Assembly (NCBI RefSeq): GCF_002245895.1
Contig: NZ_NPJZ01000002.1
Coordinates: forward strand, 186,001-250,000
DNA from: Rhodococcus sp. OK302
GTDB lineage: Bacteria > Actinomycetota > Actinomycetes > Mycobacteriales > Mycobacteriaceae
Reading direction: 5' to 3'
Length of the DNA stretch: 64,000 bases
Program-made: the position numbers and the translations under genes
Notes under the pieces: generated by a model
The model's database searches: none
Seen by the model: only the letters and a program-made list of their open reading frames with translations
Told to the model about the DNA's origin: nothing
In this document: positions 8,707 to 17,457 of the stretch, one piece after another
Layout of the letters: every line of letters begins with the position of its first letter
How positions within the stretch are numbered: position 1 is the first letter of the stretch

Positions 8707-9480
8707 ATGGAGTCAACATCAGTCAGTCCCGCAACAGCCCCCGGACCCGGGACGAAGGTCATCGTCACCGGCGCGGCCGGAGGGATCGGCGCCGCACTGA
8801 TCGGCGCCCTGGCTGCGCTCGGTTGTGAGGTCGCCGGAATCGACCGTCCGGGGACGGCGCTGCCGGAAGGCCTCCGGTCGATCCCGCTCTTCGAGGCCGA
8901 CCTCGCCGACGAGGCTGCAGCGGCGGAGGCAGTGAAACGAGCAGTGTCGCAACTCGGGGGACTGGACTGCCTGATCGGCGCAGCAGCCAGCGTCGCGACC
9001 CTACACCGCGCAAAGTCTTTCTCTCCCAGTATCTTCCGTCAGGACATCGAGTCGAACCTGTTGTCCCAGTTCTGGACCGTTCAGGCCGCCTATGCTGCGC
9101 TGGCCGATAGTGATCAGGCGAATCTGGTCCTGTTCTCTTCGACGGGGGCTTTGGACGGTCTTCCCGGTCAGGTGTCATACGGGGCTGCCAAGGCGGGAGT
9201 GCTCGGGTTGGTCCGCACGCTTGCGGCCGAATGGGCAGATTCCGGTATCCGGGTCAATGCAATTGTCCCCGGATTGGTCGCGACCCCCAAGGTTCTCTCG
9301 ATGCCGACAGAGACGCGGGATCGGGTGCTGCGCAACGTCGCGATGAAACGACTGGTCGAGGTGGACGAGGTAGTGGCGTCGGTGTTGTTCCTGATGTCGT
9401 CCGGCGCCGGCGCCATCACCGGCCAGTCGTTGCGAGTTGACGGGGGCGCGGGAATCAACACCCAGGGCCTCTACCGCTGA
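8707..9480 (+). CDS. short-chain dehydrogenase/reductase (SDR)
   Basis: This 257-residue enzyme is a classical SDR. The nucleotide-binding motif TGAAGGIG is at residues 21-28. The catalytic region has Ser at about 145 (FSSTG), Tyr158 and Lys162 in YGAAKAG, followed by NAIVPGLVATP. Such enzymes interconvert alcohols and ketones with NAD(P). It heads a rightward unit with the serine hydrolase, monooxygenase and CoA ligase, where it could produce the ketone used by the monooxygenase. ATG 8707 follows a purine-rich GGGAGACT stretch. The cofactor preference was not deduced. Confidence 0.88.
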   Translation: MESTSVSPATAPGPGTKVIVTGAAGGIGAALIGALAALGCEVAGIDRPGTALPEGLRSIPLFEADLADEAAAAEAVKRAVSQLGGLDCLIGAAASVATLHRAKSFSPSIFRQDIESNLLSQFWTVQAAYAALADSDQANLVLFSSTGALDGLPGQVSYGAAKAGVLGLVRTLAAEWADSGIRVNAIVPGLVATPKVLSMPTETRDRVLRNVAMKRLVEVDEVVASVLFLMSSGAGAITGQSLRVDGGAGINTQGLYR

Positions 9481-9521
9481 TCCGTCGTTCCCCGTCGTCA
9501 ATCGTGAAAGGAGCTGTCGCA

Positions 9522-10775
9522 ATGACGAATTGCGATCCAGCGGGAGCTGCAACGTTGATGAGAGGCGTTGCAGCCCCGGCCTTCGCTGCGGTGGCAGAGG
9601 AGTTCGATCGGAATTTCGCCGAGCGAGGTGAAGTGGGAGCGTCCCTGCATGTGCTCGTCGACGGCAAGCCGGTCGTGGACCTGTGGGGTGGTGTCGCCGA
9701 TCCCGAGACGGGGCGAGTGTGGGAACAGGACACGGTCAGTGTCGTATTCTCGGCCACCAAAGCTGCAGTCGCACTGTGTGTCCACCGACTCCTGGCATCC
9801 GGTGACCTCCGCGAGGACATGTCGGTGGCGCAGGTGTGGCCTGAGTTCGCCGCGAATGGCAAGGGCGACATAACCATCGGAATGTTGCTCAATCATTCCG
9901 CCGGGATTCCGGTGCTCAGTGAGCCGCTCGGATCCGGGATGCTCGAGGATTGGGAGTTCATGGCCGGCCGGATCGCGGACCAGGCGCCGTTCTGGCTGCC
10001 CGGCGAGCAGCACGGCTACCACCCGGTGACCTTCGGTTTTGTGCTCGGTGAAGTCGTGCGCCGGGTCGCCGGTTCCACGATCGGCACGTTCTTTGCATCA
10101 GAGATTGCGGGTCCGCAAGGGCTCGACTTCTGGATCGGACTACCGCCGGAAATCGAACCGCGTGTCGCTCCGATCGTGAAGGGGATCGACGGTGAGGTCG
10201 CCCCGACGCCGTTCCTCGATGCCGCACTCCACCAACGTGGTTCGATCCCGAACCTCTTTGTGTTCAACTCGGGAAACTGGGCTCGTGCGGGGGTGAACAC
10301 CCGTGCCGGCCGGGCGGCGGAAATTCCCGCGGCAAACGGTGTCACCAATGGAAAGGGCCTCGCCAAGATGTACGCGAACGCCCTTCGGGACCCCGCCGTT
10401 CGGTGCCTCGCCGAACCCGAGTCGTCTTCGGCGAAAGAGATGCGCATGTCCGACGGATTCGACGCAACACTGTTGATGCGGACCAGATTCCGCGGCGGAT
10501 TCATGCTGTCGATGGACAACACTGCGCAACTTGGCGCCGGCCAGAGCATGCGGATCGGTAGCAATGCCTTCGGCCACTGTGGATCGGGTGGCTCGATCGG
10601 GTTTGCAGACCCCGCACTCGGCCTCAGCGTCGGCTACACCATGAACAAGCAGGGCCCGGGAACGCTGCTCAACGAGCGCGGGCAGGCCCTCGTAGATGCC
10701 ATCTATCGCTCGCTCGGACAGTCTGTCCCGACGCCGGCGCCACTAGAGTCGCAATTTGAACAGGATCGACTATGA
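9522..10775 (+). CDS. serine hydrolase, beta-lactamase/esterase (class C-like) family
   Basis: The 417-residue protein belongs to the penicillin-binding/beta-lactamase-fold esterases. The SxxK motif is SATK at residues 77-80, and the C-terminal GHCGSGGSIGFADP matches the third active-site region. No signal peptide is visible, so it is cytoplasmic and more likely an esterase or lactonase than a beta-lactamase. ATG 9522 follows GAAAGGAG (9505-9512). The stop overlaps the monooxygenase start by four bases (ATGA), indicating translational coupling. Placement next to a Baeyer-Villiger-type enzyme suggests that it opens the lactone or ester formed there. Confidence 0.85.
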   Translation: MTNCDPAGAATLMRGVAAPAFAAVAEEFDRNFAERGEVGASLHVLVDGKPVVDLWGGVADPETGRVWEQDTVSVVFSATKAAVALCVHRLLASGDLREDMSVAQVWPEFAANGKGDITIGMLLNHSAGIPVLSEPLGSGMLEDWEFMAGRIADQAPFWLPGEQHGYHPVTFGFVLGEVVRRVAGSTIGTFFASEIAGPQGLDFWIGLPPEIEPRVAPIVKGIDGEVAPTPFLDAALHQRGSIPNLFVFNSGNWARAGVNTRAGRAAEIPAANGVTNGKGLAKMYANALRDPAVRCLAEPESSSAKEMRMSDGFDATLLMRTRFRGGFMLSMDNTAQLGAGQSMRIGSNAFGHCGSGGSIGFADPALGLSVGYTMNKQGPGTLLNERGQALVDAIYRSLGQSVPTPAPLESQFEQDRL

Positions 10776-12289
10776 CTTCTGAAAGCACACAAGGTAATTC
10801 GACACGGACTGACGTGCTCATCCTCGGCGCCGGATTCTCCGGCCTCGCGGCGGCCGCGACGATCTCCCGCGCGGGCGGACTCGACTATCTGATCCTCGAA
10901 CAGGGCGACGACGTTGGTGGCACCTGGCGCGAGAACACCTACCCCGGGTGTGCGTGCGATATCCCGTCACCGCTCTACTCGTTCTCCTTCCGGCAGAACC
11001 CGGGCTGGCGGTATCTCTTCGCGCCGCAGCAGGAGATCCTGGAGTACCTCCGTGACACGAGCGCCGAGCTTCGGATCACCGAGCGTATTCGTTTCGGCGC
11101 CAAAGTTATCGGTGCAGTCTGGGACGAGCAAGACGGTACCTGGACGGTCGAGACGGCGGACGGCTCGGTGTACCGAGCGCGATTCTTGGTCTCCGCAATG
11201 GGACTACTTCACCACGCTTCCTACCCGAAGCTGCCCGGCCTCGAAAACTTTCAGGGCCCGGTCTTCCATTCCGCGCACTGGGATCACTCGTGCGATCTCG
11301 AGGGTAAGAAGGTGGCCGTCGTCGGCACCGGGGCGAGTGCGATCCAGTTCGTTCCCGCAATCGTCGACCAAACCGCAACGCTCACGCTCTTCCAGCGGAC
11401 CGCCCCGTGGATCGCCCCCAAGTTCAACCGCGCGTTCAGCGAGGAAGAACGAGAAGAGATGCGCCGCAACCCGATCAAGCGATGGAACCGACGCGCTCGT
11501 CTGTTCTGGATTCACGAGAAGCGTGCCAAGGGATTCGTTTCCGATACCTCGAAGATGGGGCCCACCAAGGCGTTGGCGTCGGGTAACCTCGCGAAGCAGA
11601 TCAGTGACCCCGAGCTGAGGGCAAAACTTACCCCGGACTACGAGATCGGTTGCAAGCGACTGTTGATCTCCAGCGACTACTACCCGGCACTCGCCAAGCC
11701 GCACGTCGACGTCGTCACCGCCGGCATCGGAGAGGTTCGTGCGCAGTCCGTAATCGATACGGACGGAACCGAATACGATGCCGATGTCATCATTTTCGGA
11801 ACCGGCTTCGATGCGCAGAACAGCCTCAGCCGGGTCCCGATTCGCGGACGCGACGGCGTCGCACTCGGTTCGCAGTGGGCGTCGGGCCCCGAGGCGTATC
11901 TGGGGACGACGGTGGCAGGATTCCCCAACCTGTTCCTGCTGTGCGGCCCGAATACAGGCCTCGGGCACAACTCGCAGGTTTTCATGATCGAGGCCCAGGC
12001 CAGGTACATGAAGCGGTGCCTGCGATACGCCGGTCGCCGAGGCGTGATCGAGGTGCGTCAGGATGCCCAGGACCGCTTCAACCAGTTTCTGCAAGGGAGG
12101 CTCTCGTCGACCGTGTGGCAGGCCGGCGGCTGTAAGAGTTGGTACCAGGATCCCGTCACCGGGCGTAACACGCTCTTGTGGCCGAAGTCGACGTTGTCGT
12201 ACTGGCTGCGCACTCGCTTCCTTCGGCGGACCGATTACCTCCGGAGCGTGACCACCACAACTACTCAGCAGTCGGTGACTGCCGGCTAG
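10772..12289 (+). CDS. flavin-containing Baeyer-Villiger-type monooxygenase
   Basis: The 505-residue protein has a FAD-binding GAGFSG at 19-24, the GGTWRENTYPGCACD segment, the Baeyer-Villiger fingerprint FQGPVFHSAHWD near 160-171 (FxGxxxHxxxW followed by D), and a second Rossmann motif GTGASA near 188 for NADPH. Enzymes of this family insert oxygen next to a carbonyl to give an ester or lactone. It is translationally coupled to the upstream serine hydrolase through an ATGA overlap. The substrate is unknown; the neighbouring SDR and CoA ligase suggest an alicyclic ketone. Confidence 0.9.
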   Translation: MTSESTQGNSTRTDVLILGAGFSGLAAAATISRAGGLDYLILEQGDDVGGTWRENTYPGCACDIPSPLYSFSFRQNPGWRYLFAPQQEILEYLRDTSAELRITERIRFGAKVIGAVWDEQDGTWTVETADGSVYRARFLVSAMGLLHHASYPKLPGLENFQGPVFHSAHWDHSCDLEGKKVAVVGTGASAIQFVPAIVDQTATLTLFQRTAPWIAPKFNRAFSEEEREEMRRNPIKRWNRRARLFWIHEKRAKGFVSDTSKMGPTKALASGNLAKQISDPELRAKLTPDYEIGCKRLLISSDYYPALAKPHVDVVTAGIGEVRAQSVIDTDGTEYDADVIIFGTGFDAQNSLSRVPIRGRDGVALGSQWASGPEAYLGTTVAGFPNLFLLCGPNTGLGHNSQVFMIEAQARYMKRCLRYAGRRGVIEVRQDAQDRFNQFLQGRLSSTVWQAGGCKSWYQDPVTGRNTLLWPKSTLSYWLRTRFLRRTDYLRSVTTTTTQQSVTAG

Positions 12290-12359
12290 TGCATTGTTCG
12301 TTTTTTGTTCGATCCGACCCAAGCGCGCTCCGGCCGCACCTTTAACGAAAGGTTCTGCA

Positions 12360-13985
12360 ATGTCGACGATTCCCGAACTACTACACCGCAACGCCGAGCA
12401 GTACGGGGATATGCCCGCGCTGTCCCACGACGGACGCATCTTGACGTGGAGCGAGACCCGGACCCGTATCGCCCAGATCGCGCTCGGACTGTCCCGGCTG
12501 GGAGTGAGCAAGGGTGATCGCGTCGCGATCATGATGTCCAGTCGCCCCGAACACTGGTTGACGGACCAGGCGCTCGTGCATCTCGGTGCGCTACCGGCGA
12601 CGGTGTACGGCACGATGCCGTCCTCCCAGATTGCGTACGTCGCCAACCACAGCGGGGCCAAGGTAGCCGTACTTGAAGGTGCCGGTGAAGTCGAACGCTG
12701 GCTGCCGGTTCTCGACCAGTTGCCCGGACTCGAGCGTGTGGTCGTATTCGATCCCGAAGCCTGTGTGGCCGACGACGAACGCTTCGTGACGTGGTCGGAC
12801 GTCGTAACGGACGAGACGGACCTCGACACGTTCGAGGCCGGTTGGCGGGAGATCACCGCGGACGATCCGGTGACACTGATTTACACCTCCGGCACCACCG
12901 GCATCCCCAAAGGCGTGCTGCTCACTCACCGCAACGTAATCGCCAACGCCGAGGCTTGGGATGCCGGGGCGCCAATACCCCAGCATTTCCGCAGCGTCTG
13001 CTATCTGCCGTTGGCGCACATTGCCGAACGTATGATCTCGGTCTACATGGCCATCCACAAGGCCGGCTACTTGACGTTTTGTCCCGACCCGAGCCAGTTG
13101 GTCGGCGTACTCCTCCAGACGCGCCCGACCAGCGTCTTCGGCGTCCCCAGAATCTGGGAGAAACTTGCCGCAGCACTGCGTGCTCGACCGGAGTCATCGC
13201 TCGCTGACGTCGGCCTCGACCAGGTCACCTGGGCCTGCAGCGCCGCCGCGCCGCTACCGGTGGACGTACAGGAATACTTCCGGGAGCAGGGAATCGCGAT
13301 CATCGAAGCCTGGGGCATGACCGAAACTACCGGCGTCGCCACATCGACGACCGAAACCGACTTCCGCTTCGGCTCGGTCGGCAGCCCGATCCGGGGCACC
13401 GAAATCAAACTACTCGAGGATGGCGAACTCCTGGTGCGCGGCCCGATCGTGGCGTCGGGATACCTCCAGGACGATGGATCCGTGCTCCCCGTCACCGACG
13501 ACGAGGGCTGGATGCACTCGGGTGATATCGGACGGATCGATGAGGACGGACACCTCTACATCATCGATCGCAAGAAAGACCTGATCATCACGTCGGGCGG
13601 AAAGAACATTGCCCCGGCCGCGCTCGAGGCGCTGCTGACCAAGCATCCCTTGGTCGGTCAGTCGCTGGCCTACGGTGATCGTCGGCCCTACGTAGTCGCC
13701 CTGATCGTGCTCGACCTGGATGCAACGACGGCGTGGGCGGCTTCGCAGGGAATCGTCGTCGCATCGCCATCGGAGTTGGCTTCGCATCCGGGCGTAGTCG
13801 CGGAGATCGACCGCGCGGTGGAGATCGCCAACCAGGATCTCGCTCGGGTGGAACAGATCAAGCGCTACCGGGTGCTTCCGACGGAGTGGACTCCGGAAGG
13901 CGGCGAAATGACCGCGAGCCTCAAGATCATGAGGCGCGTCGTCCACGAGAAGTACGGCGACGTGTTCGACGCTCTGTACGCATAG
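12360..13985 (+). CDS. AMP-dependent acyl-CoA synthetase (long-chain type)
   Basis: The 541-residue ligase has the AMP-binding signature YTSGTTGIPKGVLLTHRN near residue 175, the WGMTETTG motif, and the hinge and C-terminal signals SGDIGRIDEDGHLYIIDRK and TSGGKNIAP. It adenylates a carboxylic acid and transfers it to CoA. ATG 12360 is preceded by GAAAGG; the frame is open from 12294 but lacks a site there. It is the last gene of the SDR-hydrolase-monooxygenase unit, and most likely activates the acid released after ring opening. Confidence 0.88.
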   Translation: MSTIPELLHRNAEQYGDMPALSHDGRILTWSETRTRIAQIALGLSRLGVSKGDRVAIMMSSRPEHWLTDQALVHLGALPATVYGTMPSSQIAYVANHSGAKVAVLEGAGEVERWLPVLDQLPGLERVVVFDPEACVADDERFVTWSDVVTDETDLDTFEAGWREITADDPVTLIYTSGTTGIPKGVLLTHRNVIANAEAWDAGAPIPQHFRSVCYLPLAHIAERMISVYMAIHKAGYLTFCPDPSQLVGVLLQTRPTSVFGVPRIWEKLAAALRARPESSLADVGLDQVTWACSAAAPLPVDVQEYFREQGIAIIEAWGMTETTGVATSTTETDFRFGSVGSPIRGTEIKLLEDGELLVRGPIVASGYLQDDGSVLPVTDDEGWMHSGDIGRIDEDGHLYIIDRKKDLIITSGGKNIAPAALEALLTKHPLVGQSLAYGDRRPYVVALIVLDLDATTAWAASQGIVVASPSELASHPGVVAEIDRAVEIANQDLARVEQIKRYRVLPTEWTPEGGEMTASLKIMRRVVHEKYGDVFDALYA

Positions 13986-14303
13986 CGACTGCACTGTCAA
14001 GTTTTGAGAGTGCCGTGGTATGACGCGATTCGTGTCGTCAACGAAAAAGTCGGTTTCATCGGGGATGATCATCGCGCACTGCATGTGTGCTCCAACCGCT
14101 CACCCCCTTGCTCGGCAAGATCGAATGATTGTGAACCCGAGATCGAAGTGACAGGCAAGACGCTTCCGTGCCTGATGCATCCGGTCCGGGCGAGACTACT
14201 GCCGCCGACTCAGGCGGCATTTCGACGAACTGTTCATCACGGTGTTCATCAAGCCTGCTGTAGCATGACGCGTTCGATCAGGACGGCAACGTCCTCGACA
14301 TCC
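13986..14303. other. intergenic region between CoA ligase and remnant
   Basis: No gene is recognised between the ligase stop and the remnant that follows. Confidence 0.3.
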
Positions 14304-14306
14304 TGA

Positions 14307-14573
14307 CCCGAATCAGGAGGTAACCGGCTTGTCGGTGACCTCAAGCGGGCTCTGAAGCAATCAGGGAGCCCGCAGAAGATGACGTCGGTTCAACAGATCC
14401 AACAACTGGTTCGCATCGCTGGTGAACTCGGCCGCGAGGTCGCCACCGGCAAGGATGCCCACGACATCTACAAGATCGGGCAGACCTACCGAGACGCGGA
14501 CGAGACTCTGGCGAAACTCGGCTACGCACCGAACCGCCGCCCCGGCCAGGTCGGCTTCACCCACCACGCCTAG
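14307..14573 (+). pseudogene. C-terminal remnant, possibly of a DUF849/beta-keto acid cleavage enzyme
   Basis: The frame opening after TGA 14304 reads GDLKRALKQSGSPQK and then MTSVQQIQQLVRIAGELGRE, VATGKDAHDIYKIGQTYRDA and LAKLGYAPNRRPGQVGF. The segment LVRIAGELGREVAT resembles the end of DUF849 (3-keto-5-aminohexanoate cleavage) proteins, which finish with a similar helix. If so, only the last fifth remains. A free-standing 64-residue gene starting at ATG 14379 is the alternative, but there is no good ribosome-binding site. The family match is tentative. Confidence 0.4.
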
Positions 14574-14593
14574 CAGTCCGGCTCGTGTACACC

Positions 14594-14624
14594 GTGGGGC
14601 ACGAAACCAGGTTTCGTGCCCCAC
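14594..14624 (+). terminator. first of two tandem perfect hairpins
   Basis: A 14-bp perfect stem (GTGGGGCACGAAAC with its complement) encloses a CAG loop, 21 bases after the stop at 14573. It shares its last base with the next hairpin. Confidence 0.7.
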
Positions 14625-14653
14625 CTTCCGGGCGGTTCGTACCGCCCGGAAGG
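14624..14653 (+). terminator. second of two tandem perfect hairpins
   Basis: A 13-bp perfect stem (CCTTCCGGGCGGT with its complement) encloses a TCGT loop and abuts the first hairpin. The pair separates the remnant from the following ligase gene. Confidence 0.65.
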
Positions 14654-14724
14654 CCACGTTCCGAGATCAGCGACAGATCCGCGGCCGCAGAATTTTTCTC
14701 CCCACCCCCACCCAGGAGTTCCAC

Positions 14725-16326
14725 GTGACCAATGGCTTGACCATGGACGACTACCCCCTATCACTGACCGCTGTGGTCGAGCGCGCCGAACAATTCCACA
14801 GCACCAAAGACGTCGTAACACGCCGACCCGACGGCAGCATCGCCCGCACCACCCTCGGCGCATGCGCACGCCGGGCACGAAGGCTGGCGACCGCCCTGGC
14901 CGACCTCGGCATCGGGGACGGCGACAAAGTCGCAACCCTGCTGTGGAACCAAGCCGAGCACCTCGAAATGTACTTCGCCGTTCCCTCAATGGGAGCGATC
15001 GTGCACACCCTCAACCCGCGCCTGCACGCGGACGAGCTGACCTTCATCGTCGGCGACGCCCAGGACCGGGTGATCGTCGTCGACGAATCCCTACTCGAGG
15101 TATTCGACAGCTTCCGACTCACACACCACTTCGACCATGTCATCGTCGTTGCCCACGATCGACCGGCGCCGGCGGGAATGCTCGACTACGAAACCCTCAT
15201 CGCTACCGCCGAACCAATGATTTGGCCTCTCATCGACGAACGGCAAGCCGGCGCAATGTGTTACACGTCCGGCACCACCGGCCGACCCAAGGGCGTCGTG
15301 TACTCCCACCGTGCGATCGTGCTCCATTCGATGGCCGTCGCACTACCCGACGCACTCGGCGTATCGACGCAGGACACCCTGCTGCCAGTAGTACCGATGT
15401 TCCACGTCAACGCCTGGGGACTTCCCTACGCCGCCGCACTCCTAGGCGCCAGGCTGGTGCTACCCGGACCGAAACTCGACGCCGTCAGCATCCTCGACCT
15501 GATCGAAACCGAGAAGGTCACCATGACCGCGGGAGTCCCGACCGTGTGGATGACGATGCTCGACGCCCTCGACGCGCAACCGCAGCGTTGGGATTTGCGC
15601 CACCTCGACCGGTTGATCGTCGGCGGAGCAGCGGCTCCACGCAGCTTGCTCGAGGGATTCGACCGCCACGGACTGAGGGTCGTGCAGGCCTGGGGCATGA
15701 CCGAGACCTCTCCGATGGGCACCGTCAGCCGCCTCCCGGCAGACCTCGAAAACTGCGACGACAACACAAAATATGACTTCCGGGCCCGACAGGGTGTCGC
15801 GATGCCGTTCTTCGACATCCGCGCCCGGAACGAGGACGACGGGTTCATCGAATGGGACGACGTCGCCATGGGTGAGCTCGAAGTGCGTGGCCCGTGGGTG
15901 GCGTCCGGCTACCACAACGGCACGGGCGCAGACAGTTTCACCGATGACGGCTGGTTCCGCACCGGGGACATCGTCCGCATCGACCACCGCGGCTGCATCC
16001 GGATCTGCGACCGCTCCAAGGACCTCGTCAAGTCGGGTGGCGAGTGGATCTCCTCGGTCGATCTCGAAAATCACCTGATGGCGCATCCGTCGGTGGCGGA
16101 GGCCGCGGTGATCGCCGTGCCCGATACGAAGTGGGGTGAACGGCCGTTGGCGGTGCTCGTCCTGCGATCCGGTATGACCGCCGATCCGGAACAGCTTCGT
16201 GAGCACCTCTCGAGCGAGTTCGCCCGGTGGCAACTGCCCGAGCGTTTCGAGTTCGTCTCCACCATTCCGCGAACCGCGACCGGCAAGTTCAAGAAGCGGG
16301 ATCTACGAGACCAATTCACCGCATGA
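14725..16326 (+). CDS. AMP-binding acyl-CoA ligase (fatty-acid/aryl-CoA type)
   Basis: This 533-residue ligase has [18 protein letters not shown] near residue 179, the PMFHVNAWG segment typical of medium-chain and alkyl/aryl-CoA ligases, [10 protein letters not shown], and the C-terminal catalytic segment [14 protein letters not shown]. It forms acyl-CoA via acyl-adenylate. GTG 14725 follows AGGAG at 14714-14718 with six bases spacing; ATG 14743 is a weaker alternative. The frame is open far upstream but passes through the two hairpins, so those longer starts are not credible. It is transcribed separately from the first ligase. Confidence 0.9.
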   Translation: MTNGLTMDDYPLSLTAVVERAEQFHSTKDVVTRRPDGSIARTTLGACARRARRLATALADLGIGDGDKVATLLWNQAEHLEMYFAVPSMGAIVHTLNPRLHADELTFIVGDAQDRVIVVDESLLEVFDSFRLTHHFDHVIVVAHDRPAPAGMLDYETLIATAEPMIWPLIDERQAGAMCYTSGTTGRPKGVVYSHRAIVLHSMAVALPDALGVSTQDTLLPVVPMFHVNAWGLPYAAALLGARLVLPGPKLDAVSILDLIETEKVTMTAGVPTVWMTMLDALDAQPQRWDLRHLDRLIVGGAAAPRSLLEGFDRHGLRVVQAWGMTETSPMGTVSRLPADLENCDDNTKYDFRARQGVAMPFFDIRARNEDDGFIEWDDVAMGELEVRGPWVASGYHNGTGADSFTDDGWFRTGDIVRIDHRGCIRICDRSKDLVKSGGEWISSVDLENHLMAHPSVAEAAVIAVPDTKWGERPLAVLVLRSGMTADPEQLREHLSSEFARWQLPERFEFVSTIPRTATGKFKKRDLRDQFTA

Positions 16327-16659
16327 CCCGGCAGTCGTGAACATCCGGACAGATGCGGAGTGGCGAGTCAGCTAACGCGGCATCTGTCGCAGCACGATCT
16401 CGGCGAGGTGCATGTCCCGGGGCGTCTCGACGGCGTCCCGGACCGCACACGTTCACCTCAAGGTGGATCCCGGCATGGGCCGCAACCAACCGAGTCCGCC
16501 GCGAGAACGCGAGGCGTACCCCGAAAATTGGAGTTGACCGTCAATCCCGAAGACCCCGGACAGCAGGCCCATTCGGGACCAAGCGCGCAACCGTCACCTC
16601 TTCCTGACAGCGGAGACGACCTCTACCGATTCCCGACGATTCTTCACCGACCTGGAGAC
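16327..16659. other. intergenic region; possible 23-residue minus-strand ORF
   Basis: No regular gene is present. On the minus strand a GAGGTG site precedes a GTG that opens a short frame VRDAVETPRDMHLAEIVLRQ ending MPR near 16373. It could be a tiny peptide or the tail of a lost gene. Confidence 0.25.
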
Positions 16660-17067
16660 ATGAGGATGCTCTACCGATCAACAATAGAAATCCCTACTCA
16701 CCCAGCACCATTCACGACCACAGCACTACGGGAGCTCATCGCGAAGCTCACCCGCGACTGCGGCGTCGATGCCGACACCACGGCGGACCTCATGCTGGCA
16801 ATCAACGAAGCCGCGATCTTCTTGCTCAGCCACGCCGCACGGGACAATGTACTCAAGTGTCAGTGCGCGCTGCAGACCGGCGTGCTGCGCGTGATGCTTG
16901 CAACGAGAATGGGGTCGCAGATCCCCCCGGATCCGTATTCCTTCGAGTTGTATTTAGTTCGCCAACTCGTCGATCGAATGGACCTGGAACTGCACTCGGA
17001 ATCGAGCGCCTCATCACCAACTGCGATACTCGTTCTCGAAAAAGTGATTTCTCGGAATGCGTTGTGA
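16660..17067 (+). CDS. anti-sigma-factor-type ATP-binding protein (HATPase_c_2-like)
   Basis: The 135-residue product starts MRMLYRSTIEIPTHPAPF and contains LMLAINEAAIFLLSHAARD, which corresponds to the N-box of RsbW/SpoIIAB-type kinases (the Glu-Ala pair coordinates Mg-ATP). The C-terminal part has SFELYLVRQLVDRMDLE, like the G-box end of that fold. Such proteins bind sigma factors or anti-anti-sigma partners. No sigma or anti-anti-sigma gene is adjacent. ATG 16660 follows CCTGGAGAC; ATG 16666 is close behind. The length fits the family; the glycine-rich G1 box is degenerate. Confidence 0.6.
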   Translation: MRMLYRSTIEIPTHPAPFTTTALRELIAKLTRDCGVDADTTADLMLAINEAAIFLLSHAARDNVLKCQCALQTGVLRVMLATRMGSQIPPDPYSFELYLVRQLVDRMDLELHSESSASSPTAILVLEKVISRNAL

Positions 17068-17095
17068 GAGAGATAGTTCAACAGTCTCCCCACAG

Positions 17096-17371
17096 CTAAT
17101 CCGGCTCTTCCGGATCCGAAAGAGCGCTCGAATGCGGTGTCTCCTCCCATTGCCGCAGTACCCACGGAATGTAGAAGTCGTTACGACTCCACGGATGCGA
17201 CTCATTGAAAAACTGTTCAGCCTTCCGATCAGACCCATCGCCCGACCCTACTAAGTCCAGGAACACAAACTTCTGCACCCACACGGTCGCGGTGTCATCA
17301 TCCCAGGTCAAACCAGCAAATGACTGTGCACGCAACCATGCGTGCACCACTGCACGCAAAAATACACGCAA
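17096..17371 (-). CDS. hypothetical protein
   Basis: The 91-residue frame reads SFAGLTWDDDTATVWVQKFV, FLDLVGSGDGSDRKAEQFF, NESHPWSRNDFYIPWVLRQW and ends in an acidic tail. Its composition is protein-like, but I do not recognise the family. The start is uncertain, since the first 20 codons overlap a TGCACGCA-rich repeat (17326-17405). It is convergent with the anti-sigma-type gene. It may be the remaining end of a larger gene. Confidence 0.4.
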   Translation of the reverse strand: MRVFLRAVVHAWLRAQSFAGLTWDDDTATVWVQKFVFLDLVGSGDGSDRKAEQFFNESHPWSRNDFYIPWVLRQWEETPHSSALSDPEEPD

Positions 17372-17457
17372 CCACCGAACTTGCCGACGACTTGGCGCCG
17401 GCTGCCGATGGGTGCCGGCTACAAAGCGCTGGCGACCTCCCGACGGACGAGTTCTGA
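17320..17457 (+). CDS. possible 45-residue ORF in a TGCACGCA-rich repeat
   Basis: ATG 17320 opens a short frame MTVHATMRAPLHAKIHATTE, then LADDLAPAADGCRLQS, ending at TGA 17457. A related sequence at 55574-55665 encodes LLHATLHAPLQTTLHAP, then TTKIASDLVPAA in the same phase, which suggests conservation at the peptide level. There is no clear ribosome-binding site, and it overlaps the 5' end of the minus-strand ORF at 17371. Treat it as a candidate only. Confidence 0.25.
   Translation: MTVHATMRAPLHAKIHATTELADDLAPAADGCRLQSAGDLPTDEF

Noticed and set aside
11204..12856. 550-residue open frame on the minus strand
   Set aside because: It is antisense to the monooxygenase and CoA ligase genes, has low-complexity Arg/Ser composition and no family signature; it is a shadow of high GC content.
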